Assembly: GCF_000702945.1 (NCBI RefSeq)
Contig: NZ_JNLE01000005.1
Coordinates: 806,001-870,000 of the forward strand
Direction of reading: 5' to 3'
DNA length: 64,000 nucleotides
Source of the DNA: Clostridium sp. KNHs205
GTDB lineage: Bacteria > Bacillota > Clostridia > Lachnospirales > Lachnospiraceae
Position numbers and translations under genes: made by a program. This document shows, in pieces, positions 44,613 through 51,523 of the stretch. The notes beneath the pieces are model-generated. The model was not told the origin of the DNA, made no database searches, and saw only the letters and a list, made by a program, of their open reading frames with translations. How positions within the stretch are numbered: position 1 is the first letter of the stretch; each line of letters begins with the position of its first letter.

Positions 44613-46247
44613 CTAATCCAATAACTCCGCGACAGCGTTTAATTCATCTGTTTTTGTATTCAGAAATTTTGCAAAGCTGTCATCCAATTCCTGCACTTCT
44701 TCAAATATTCCCATCACTTTATTGATAAAGCCAATTCCAGCATCCAGGACAGAACCAGCTAAACTAAAAGCAACAGTCTGAATGGGTGAAAGAAGCAATC
44801 TGCCATACCACTTTTCCTGTAAGTATTTCTTATTCCAAATCCTCATATCGAAAAATTCTTCCGAAATGATGAGAGAATAGGCTTTTTTTAACTCCTCTAA
44901 TATTCCGGCACTATAATCTCTAATCTTACCTGCAGCCTCGTCTACCAATTTATCTCTAGCAGCCTTGTTTGTTATTAATGTTATTGCATATTTGGCCAAA
45001 TCTTTGACTTTGGAAACTTCTTTTTTTAATGCTTCCTTAAATTCTTCAAACTTTTTTGCAACTATTTTTTTTGCTTCTGCTACTAATTCACCTACCTTTT
45101 CGGCAGTACTTTCAATATATTCGACTAAACACTCTAATCCAACAGACGCTAATATAACAGCAGTTGAAGTAGCAATCACTTTAGCTGCAATTGTTAGGGT
45201 ACCAATTGGATTTGACAGCACAGCTATAGCAGCGGCAGCCACCATTTCTTTACCTAATGTTGTAAGCTTTTTATCATCAACGAACAAGCTCTTGATCTCT
45301 TCTCCGTGAAGTAAGAAATATTCAAGGTCTTTTTTCATCGAGTTACCTATGGCAGAGGGCATTCTGTCAATTAACTTAGAGATCTTCCCCATAAACCAGG
45401 CTAATTTATCCATTTTACCATTTACGACATTTCCATGTTCATCATATTCCAGGCTTCGTGTATCATGTCTGGCAATTAAATAGTATGAATATTCCTTACG
45501 TTCATCTTGAAGATATTTTGAGGTATCACTATAATCTTTTATATCGGTTGTAACAAATTCCACACCCGGAACCGGAAATAGCAGATTACCTACAGCACTC
45601 CATTGATAATGCTTCATTATTCCAGACACAGCGTCAATCTCTTTTTTATTACTTTCCAAGAATTCTTTTGAAAAACCAGGTCCATCAAAATTAACACTTT
45701 GTTTAATTTTATCACTAAAATCATTAGCGGCTTTAATAGTAAAGTAATCAGAGAGATTTCCTCCCAAAGAATGTCCTGTGGAGGCCACATACGTATACTT
45801 ATCCAAATATCCGTTGTTTTTAATTTCTGCTATGAATTTATCAACTATTTCATGCTGCAAAGTCTTTGTACTATTCAGCAATCCGATATCAGCATCAATC
45901 CAATCAAGTTTCAATTGATTATTTATATTTGGTTCTTCACTTCCACGAAATGCTACGATTGCTTCATTATTAGAGGTCTCGATAATACATCCATAAAATC
46001 CATTATCATCATTCGTATCATGAATCTGTGTGATTTTCCAGGAATCCAAATCAATCGATATATCGCCTTCTTTTATTTTATCCTCCAGATTTGCTTGTAT
46101 CTTTATATCTTTTGTACTATTTATTATTTGCCTAATGGAAAATGGTGGTTTTTCATTTTTTATTTCTACCAGATAATTATATCCATAACTCAAATCCATA
46201 TATGCTATCTGCGTTGCATCTCTTAGTTCTTTATCCGTATATCCCAT
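44613..46247 (-). CDS. TslA-like lipase effector, N-terminal alpha/beta hydrolase and C-terminal helical region (copy 1)
   Basis: The first about 270 of 544 residues form an alpha/beta hydrolase of the Mbeg1/DUF2974 kind. The nucleophile serine is in STGHSLGGNLSDY (near residue 170), NFDGPGFSKEFL follows, and a candidate histidine is in LIARHDTRSLEYDEHGN. A hydrophobic stretch (about 340-380, IAVLSNPIGTLTIAAKVIA) and long amphipathic helices to the C-terminus follow, with no signal peptide. Lipase first and helical export region last is the reverse arrangement described for S. aureus TslA, a type VII-secreted phospholipase. Substrate and secretion are inferred. The C-terminal third is nearly identical to copy 2. 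Confidence 0.75.
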   Translation of the reverse strand: MGYTDKELRDATQIAYMDLSYGYNYLVEIKNEKPPFSIRQIINSTKDIKIQANLEDKIKEGDISIDLDSWKITQIHDTNDDNGFYGCIIETSNNEAIVAFRGSEEPNINNQLKLDWIDADIGLLNSTKTLQHEIVDKFIAEIKNNGYLDKYTYVASTGHSLGGNLSDYFTIKAANDFSDKIKQSVNFDGPGFSKEFLESNKKEIDAVSGIMKHYQWSAVGNLLFPVPGVEFVTTDIKDYSDTSKYLQDERKEYSYYLIARHDTRSLEYDEHGNVVNGKMDKLAWFMGKISKLIDRMPSAIGNSMKKDLEYFLLHGEEIKSLFVDDKKLTTLGKEMVAAAAIAVLSNPIGTLTIAAKVIATSTAVILASVGLECLVEYIESTAEKVGELVAEAKKIVAKKFEEFKEALKKEVSKVKDLAKYAITLITNKAARDKLVDEAAGKIRDYSAGILEELKKAYSLIISEEFFDMRIWNKKYLQEKWYGRLLLSPIQTVAFSLAGSVLDAGIGFINKVMGIFEEVQELDDSFAKFLNTKTDELNAVAELLD

Positions 46248-46263
46248 CTTTACCTCCTATACG

Positions 46264-47049
46264 CTATTGAGTTACATTACTTTCTTCCAATGTTTCTAAC
46301 ATCTCTTGGACTGAATAATTTACCACACCATCCTTTATTCCATTATTTAATGAATATTTCAAATTATTCTCTTTCAATATCGTACTGGAAGGATATACTG
46401 TACTTTTAAAATAATCTTTGGTTTTTTTATACCCTTCTTCATCATAAAAATAAAACTTAGCATAAATACTAATTCCAGGATATATTTCATTCTCCTTTTC
46501 TAATACCTTTACGATCTTATCTAATGTTTCTTTATTCATTGCATCATTTTCATTCAAAATCACATATATGCCAAACTCGCAGTTTGGAATCAACTCTAAA
46601 TACTCTTTAACTGTTGTATCAAGTGAAGTTACTTCTGGCACAATCGACATTTCTTCTTCTGTAGCCGGCCCTGCTTCTGCTTTACAGAATGCCTCCAGCC
46701 CATTTACGTCAAACTCTTTTATTATCTCTTGTGCAAAGTCGTTCCAGACTTTTGCTGTATAATAACTACTTTTATAAGAACCATCTAATTTTCCATCTTT
46801 ATCTGCAAATACTGTAAAGCGTATTTCCTGATTACTCACTGGTGATACATATGCTTTATATTCCGTATCAAAGTTCGAGCCTTGTAGCCAAAAAACTTTA
46901 AACTCTTCACCTATTTCAACTTTTAGATTATCCTCTATTTTATTTTCAATTTTATCTTTTGCCATTTTACATCCTGTTAATCCAGCCATTGACATTGATA
47001 TCGCCATAATTAAAATCCCCACTTTCATATATTTTTTTATAATTATCAC
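46264..47049 (-). CDS. Lipoprotein, probable immunity protein of lipase copy 1
   Basis: This 261-residue lipoprotein has a signal peptide and lipobox (GLTGC, C27) followed by a charged helix (KDKIENKIEDNL) and a soluble domain. It is encoded 16 bp before the lipase gene. In the TslA system the adjacent lipoprotein TilA protects the producer from the lipase, which fits this placement. The GTG start follows AGGAGAG. It is a close paralogue of the lipoprotein at 48.9 kb, conserved at both ends but variable in the middle. No enzymatic motif was seen. Confidence 0.7.
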   Translation of the reverse strand: MIIIKKYMKVGILIMAISMSMAGLTGCKMAKDKIENKIEDNLKVEIGEEFKVFWLQGSNFDTEYKAYVSPVSNQEIRFTVFADKDGKLDGSYKSSYYTAKVWNDFAQEIIKEFDVNGLEAFCKAEAGPATEEEMSIVPEVTSLDTTVKEYLELIPNCEFGIYVILNENDAMNKETLDKIVKVLEKENEIYPGISIYAKFYFYDEEGYKKTKDYFKSTVYPSSTILKENNLKYSLNNGIKDGVVNYSVQEMLETLEESNVTQ

Positions 47050-47274
47050 AATTCTCTCCTTTCGAATTACAGCTTTTTATAGATGTATATTTTTTATGAT
47101 TATCACAATCCTATCCTTTCGAATTACAGTTTTATTGATGTATATCCACCGGAACCGGAAACAGCAGATTGCGAGTGATTTATTTGATGTTTTGGGATTC
47201 TATTTTTCAACTCCGTCAAATCATATTACTAACAGTATCCTTAATTCCTCCATTGTTTCTCTCCCTCCAACCAG
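47050..47274 (-). pseudogene. Collapsed duplicate: fused fragments of lipase and Lap-like gene
   Basis: From 47148 to 47172 the sequence matches the interior of the lipase gene (the codons for LLFPVPG). It is joined directly to 47173-47274, which matches the start of the 89-residue helical protein gene including its ribosome site, with internal deletions. Next to it a leader segment containing CCTTTCGAATTACAG is tandemly repeated (about 47041-47090 and 47098-47145). This shows that the ancestral duplicated unit was Lap-like gene, lipase and lipoprotein, and that the second unit lost most of its Lap-like gene. Confidence 0.75.
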
Positions 47275-48906
47275 CTAGTCCAATAAATCTGCCACAGCGT
47301 TCAATTCATCTGCTTTTGTATTCAGAAATTTTGCAAAGCTGTCATCCAATTCCTGCACCTCTTCAAATACTCCCGTCACTTTATTGATAAAGCCAATTCC
47401 AGCATCCAGGAAAGAACCGGCTAAACTAAAAGCAACAGCCTGAATGGGTGAAAGAAGCAATCTGCCATACCACTTTTCCTGTAAGTATTTCTTGTTCCAA
47501 ATCCTCATATCGAAAAATTCCTCTGATATGATAAGAGAATAGGCTTTTTTTAACTCCTCTAATATTCCGGCACTATAATCTCTAATCTTGCCTGCAACCT
47601 CGTTTACCAATTTATCTCTGGCTGCTTTATTTGTCAGTAATGTTATGGCATATTTGGCAAGGTCTTTGATTTTGGAAACTTCTTTTTTTAAAAAGTCCTT
47701 AAATTCTGCAAACTTTTTTGCAGCCATTTTTACTGCATTTGATACCAATTCTCCTACCTTTTCCACAGTACTTTCAATGAATTCGATTAGACTTTCTAGA
47801 CCAACAGCTGCTAATACGACAGCCGCTGCAGTAACAATCACTTTAGCCGCAATTGCTATGGTACCAATTGGATTTAACAGCACAGCAACAGCTGCGGCAG
47901 CCACCAGACTTTTCCCCAATGTTGTAAGACCTTTATCATCAACGAACAGACTCTTGATTTCTTCTCCATGTAGCAGGAAATAGGTAAGGGAATCTTTCAG
48001 CGAGTTACCTATGGCAGAGGGCATTCTGTCAATTAACTTAGAGATCTTCCCCATAAACCAGGCTAAATTATCCATTTTACCATTTACAAGATTTCCATGT
48101 TCGTCATATTTCAGGCTTCTTGTATCATGTCTGCAAATTAAGTTATACAAGTATTCCTTATCAAAGTCATTCTGTAAATAAGTTGAGGTATCACTATAAT
48201 TTTTTATATCGGTTGTAACAAATTCCACACCCGGAACCGGAAATAGCAGATTACCTACAGCACTCCATTGATAATGCTTCATAATTTCTGACATAACGTT
48301 AATTTCCTTTTTATTATCTTCCAGGAATTCTTTTGAAAAACCAGGTCCGTCAAAATTAACACTTTGTTTAATTTTATCACTAAAATCATTAGCGGCTTTA
48401 ATAGTAAAGTAGTCAGAGAGATTTCCTCCCAAAGAATGTCCTGTGGAGGCTACATATGTATACTTATCCAAATATCCGTTGTCTTTAATAGCTGATAGGA
48501 ACACATCAACTTCTGCCTGCTGTGGAGTCCGGTTATTATTCAGTAATCCTATATCTGCATTTATCCAATCATATTCGAACTGAGCATCTGTTGTTGATTC
48601 ACTTCCACGAAAAGCTACGATAGCTTCATTCTCTGAAGTCTCAATAATGCATCCATAAAAACCATTGTCCTTATTCGTATCATGAATCTGGGTGATTTTC
48701 CATGAGTCCAAATCAATAGATATATCCCCTTCTTTAATTTTATTCTCTAGTTGTGCCCGCTTTTTCAAATTTATCGTGTTATTTATAATTTGCTTAATGG
48801 TATAAGGCGGTTTGACCCTCAATCGTACAAGCTCTTTATAACCCTCATTCAAGTCCATATATGCAATCTGCGTTGCATCTCTTAGTTCTTTATCCGTATA
48901 TCCCAT
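47275..48906 (-). CDS. TslA-like lipase effector (copy 2)
   Basis: This 543-residue paralogue of the 44.6-kb lipase shares its layout and key motifs (STGHSLGGNLSDY, NFDGPGFSKEFL, RHDTRSLKYDEHGN). Differences concentrate in three places: residues 15-45, the stretch after the hydrolase start, and the hydrophobic middle. The C-terminal about 170 residues are almost unchanged, so the export region is conserved while the catalytic and toxin-facing parts vary. I start at the ATG at 48906 with AGGTGA upstream, matching copy 1; the frame extends to 48924. The upstream lipoprotein stop lies 17 bp before this start. Confidence 0.75.
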   Translation of the reverse strand: MGYTDKELRDATQIAYMDLNEGYKELVRLRVKPPYTIKQIINNTINLKKRAQLENKIKEGDISIDLDSWKITQIHDTNKDNGFYGCIIETSENEAIVAFRGSESTTDAQFEYDWINADIGLLNNNRTPQQAEVDVFLSAIKDNGYLDKYTYVASTGHSLGGNLSDYFTIKAANDFSDKIKQSVNFDGPGFSKEFLEDNKKEINVMSEIMKHYQWSAVGNLLFPVPGVEFVTTDIKNYSDTSTYLQNDFDKEYLYNLICRHDTRSLKYDEHGNLVNGKMDNLAWFMGKISKLIDRMPSAIGNSLKDSLTYFLLHGEEIKSLFVDDKGLTTLGKSLVAAAAVAVLLNPIGTIAIAAKVIVTAAAVVLAAVGLESLIEFIESTVEKVGELVSNAVKMAAKKFAEFKDFLKKEVSKIKDLAKYAITLLTNKAARDKLVNEVAGKIRDYSAGILEELKKAYSLIISEEFFDMRIWNKKYLQEKWYGRLLLSPIQAVAFSLAGSFLDAGIGFINKVTGVFEEVQELDDSFAKFLNTKADELNAVADLLD

Positions 48907-48923
48907 TGGTATCACCTCATTCA

Positions 48924-49688
48924 CTATTGAATAACGTTATTATCTTCTAAAGATTTCAACATCTCATCTACGGATTCATTTACCTTATTATCTTTTATCC
49001 CATTCAGGCATGAATACTTTAAACCATAATCTTTTAATATCGTATCAGAAAGCATGACTGTTTTTTCATAATAAGCTTTACTCTTGGAATATCCCTCTTC
49101 ATCAAAAAAGTAAAAAATACCGTAAATACTTATACCTGGATATACTTCATTCTCATGTTCTAATACTTTTACTATCTTATTTAACGTTTCTTTCTTCATG
49201 GCATCACTTTCATTCAAAATTACATCTATGCTAAAATGGAAGTTTGGATTCGTCTCTATGTACTCTTTTACTGTCATATCCAGGGAGGTAACTTCTGTTG
49301 TAGTATTCCCTGCTGATGCTTTACAAATTGCCTCTATTCCATTAGCATCAAATGCCTTAATTATCTCTTGGGCAAAGTCATTCCAAAGCTTTGCTGTATA
49401 ATAACTAATTTTATAAGAACCATCTGGATTGCCATACTTATCAGTATACACAGTAAAACTAATGTCAGGATTACTAGCCAAGGATACCTCGGCTTCATAT
49501 TCCGTATCAAAGTTCGAGCCTTGCAGCCAAAAAACTTTAAACTCTTCACCTATTTCAACTTTTAGATTATCCTCAATTTTATTTTCGATTTTATCTTTTG
49601 CTATTTTACATCCAGTTAATCCTGCCATCGACATTGTAATTGCCATAACTAAAATCCCCACTTTCATATATTTTTTTATATTTATCAC
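48924..49688 (-). CDS. Lipoprotein, probable immunity protein of lipase copy 2
   Basis: This 254-residue paralogue of the 46.3-kb lipoprotein has the same signal peptide and lipobox (GLTGC) and an almost identical first 55 residues. The middle region differs (EAICKASAGNTTTEVTS instead of EAFCKAEAGPATEEEMS) and is shorter. Divergence in the middle while the ends stay constant is what one expects if it must match a changing partner. GTG start after AGGAGAG. Confidence 0.7.
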   Translation of the reverse strand: MINIKKYMKVGILVMAITMSMAGLTGCKIAKDKIENKIEDNLKVEIGEEFKVFWLQGSNFDTEYEAEVSLASNPDISFTVYTDKYGNPDGSYKISYYTAKLWNDFAQEIIKAFDANGIEAICKASAGNTTTEVTSLDMTVKEYIETNPNFHFSIDVILNESDAMKKETLNKIVKVLEHENEVYPGISIYGIFYFFDEEGYSKSKAYYEKTVMLSDTILKDYGLKYSCLNGIKDNKVNESVDEMLKSLEDNNVIQ

Positions 49689-49714
49689 AGTTTCTCTCCT
49701 TTCGAATTACAATT

Positions 49715-49880
49715 TCTTACCGATGTATATCTCATCTTGTACCTCATATGCACTATTGACTTACATTACTTTCTCCCAATGTTTCAAACATCTCTTGGAC
49801 TGAATAATTTTCCATACCATCCTTCATTCCATTATTTAATGAATATTTCAAATTATTCTCTTTCAATACCGTACTGGAAG
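49715..49880 (-). pseudogene. Third lipoprotein copy, C-terminal fragment only
   Basis: In minus-strand frame the fragment reads VLKENNLKYSLNNGMKDGME, then NYSVQEMFETLGESNVSQ and a stop at 49753. This closely matches the last 38 residues of the 46.3-kb lipoprotein. Immediately after it comes sequence resembling the lipase start region (ATGCACTATT/CTCATC) and then the common leader. It is what remains of a third lipase/lipoprotein unit. Confidence 0.75.
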
Positions 49881-49891
49881 TATAATACCTG

Positions 49892-50350
49892 TTATATTTT
49901 GTTTCTTTCTGATTCTCTTCTTTCTGATTCTCTTCTTGCTGCCTCTCTTCTTTCAGCCTCTCTTCTTTCTTCTTCCTGGATACGAATTATTTCTGATCTG
50001 CATTGCCTGATAATCTCATTTTGTTCCTCTATCTCTTCTTGTACCTTATGTATCGCAGAGTTAACCTCTGCATCTGCATCATCAAATTTAGATAACATAT
50101 TATACCGAAAAGTATCATCAACATTTTCTTGAACTTTATCATTTAAGCTACGAACGAGTGGCAATCTTGATTCCATCATCAATAAATCCTTTGCTGTTTT
50201 GCGTTTCTTCTCAATTTGACCCTGCGTTATATCTGCACCATTGGATACTTCACTCTTCATCGAATTTAAATTATCCAATTCATCTTTCAAAGAAGCTATC
50301 TTACGCTGTGCCTCTTCGATTCTACATTCATACCAATATATACCTGCCAT
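49892..50350 (-). CDS. Coiled-coil protein, YwqH/DUF5082-like, first gene of the type VII cassette
   Basis: This 152-residue soluble, highly helical protein has an N-terminal coiled coil (AQRKIASLKDELDNLNSM) and a tail of Glu-Arg-rich repeats (EEERREAERREAARRES). Size and pattern resemble YwqH/DUF5082 proteins, which open LXG effector operons in Bacillus. The repeats sit next to the collapsed third unit, so the C-terminus may have been altered by the same recombination. GGAGGAAGG precedes the ATG. Upstream are 230 bp of AT-rich DNA, probably the cassette promoter. Confidence 0.6.
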   Translation of the reverse strand: MAGIYWYECRIEEAQRKIASLKDELDNLNSMKSEVSNGADITQGQIEKKRKTAKDLLMMESRLPLVRSLNDKVQENVDDTFRYNMLSKFDDADAEVNSAIHKVQEEIEEQNEIIRQCRSEIIRIQEEERREAERREAARRESERRESERNKI

Positions 50351-50565
50351 AACCTTCCTCCTTTTAAAATTATTGTTTTACTGCATCATTATTAAACTAA
50401 AACATCTCAAATTATATTTACTATAAAAATACTTAAAGCAAACAAATTAAAACAAACTTTTTATCTGCTACTTCTCTAATACTAATATGACATAATTATA
50501 ACGTATTAGGATATTTCTGTCAAAAATCTTCCATATTTTTGATATTCATTGGGGTGATTTTGCGC

Positions 50566-50594
50566 AAAAAAAGAAGCGGCTAAACCGCCACTTC
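50566..50594 (-). terminator. Terminator overlapping the thyA stop codon
   Basis: GAAGTGGCGG (last thyA codons) pairs with CCGCTTC past the stop TAG, followed by seven T residues. The stop codon lies in the loop. Confidence 0.8.
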
Positions 50595-51413
50595 AATTTT
50601 CTCTTTAAAATCATGTGTCTGATACTCTTTTACCTGAAAGCTGTCAACAGTAAATTTATAGAAATCTTTAATGTCACCGTCAATTTCTACAATAGGTGCA
50701 GCTTTTGGTTCCCTTTTTATCAGTTCCTCTACTATTGGTATATGCCTGTCATAAATATGTGTATCTGCAATAACATGGATGAATTCACCGGCTTCAAAAC
50801 CACTTACCTGAGCCATCATTGCAAGTAAAGCTGAATATTGAAACTCATTGAAGCCACATCCAGCTGTAAGCATATCCTGGCTCCTTTGATTCAGCATTCC
50901 GTTTAATTTATTCCCTGTGACATTAAACGTCATAGAATATGCACATGGAGCCAAAGCCATTTCGTTCAGATCACTGTGATTGTATAAATTGGTAATGATT
51001 CTTCTTGAGGATGGGTTATGCTTTAGATCAAATAACACTCTATCCACCTGATCAAATAAACCCTCTTTATATTTATGTTTTACACCTAACTGATAACCAT
51101 AGGCTTTTCCTATGCTTCCTTCTTCATTGGCCCATGCATCCCAGATATGGCTGCTTAACTCATTGACATTATTGGATTTTTTCTGCCACATCCATAAAAT
51201 CTCGTCTATTGCAGACTTCCAAGCTGTTTTCCGTATCGTTGTCAAAGGGAATTCTTCCTGTAAATTATATCTATGAACAACACCGAACTTTTTAATCGTA
51301 TACGCAGGTGTACCGTCTTCCCAACGGGGACGAACATTCATCCCTTTATCCCATACACCATTTTCTAATATATCCTTACAGGTTGCTATAAAATATTTAT
51401 CTGCTAAACTCAT
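50580..51413 (-). CDS. thyA: Thymidylate synthase
   Basis: ThyA methylates dUMP to dTMP using methylene-tetrahydrofolate. The 277-residue protein has the catalytic cysteine in MALAPCAYSMTF (the residue after Cys is Ala, not the usual His), the nucleotide-binding QRSQDMLTAGCGFNEFQYS, and HVIADTHIYDRH. It belongs to a diverged ThyA subgroup seen in clostridia and phages. The gene follows nrdD on the same strand, placing deoxynucleotide genes together. GGAGGGAAACC precedes the ATG. Confidence 0.93.
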   Translation of the reverse strand: MSLADKYFIATCKDILENGVWDKGMNVRPRWEDGTPAYTIKKFGVVHRYNLQEEFPLTTIRKTAWKSAIDEILWMWQKKSNNVNELSSHIWDAWANEEGSIGKAYGYQLGVKHKYKEGLFDQVDRVLFDLKHNPSSRRIITNLYNHSDLNEMALAPCAYSMTFNVTGNKLNGMLNQRSQDMLTAGCGFNEFQYSALLAMMAQVSGFEAGEFIHVIADTHIYDRHIPIVEELIKREPKAAPIVEIDGDIKDFYKFTVDSFQVKEYQTHDFKEKIEVAV

Positions 51414-51457
51414 TGGTTTCCCTCCTTCTCTATTTTATCGTTGTACTCTACAATAAC

Positions 51458-51513
51458 CTAAAAGCCCGGTATTGATAATTATTAACCCTTGCTTCCTTAT
51501 CAATACCGGGCTT
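51458..51513 (-). terminator. Terminator between nrdD and thyA
   Basis: AAGCCCGGTATTGATAA and its exact 17-bp complement flank an 18-base loop, with TTTTAGG after it on the minus strand. The stem begins 10 bp past the nrdD stop. It should limit read-through into thyA. Confidence 0.8.
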
Positions 51514-51523
51514 ATAGCATATC

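Noticed and set aside
47041..47145. Insertion-sequence ends near the lipase cassette
   Set aside because: The repeated CCTTTCGAATTACAG segments are duplicated gene leaders; no transposase or terminal inverted repeats accompany them.
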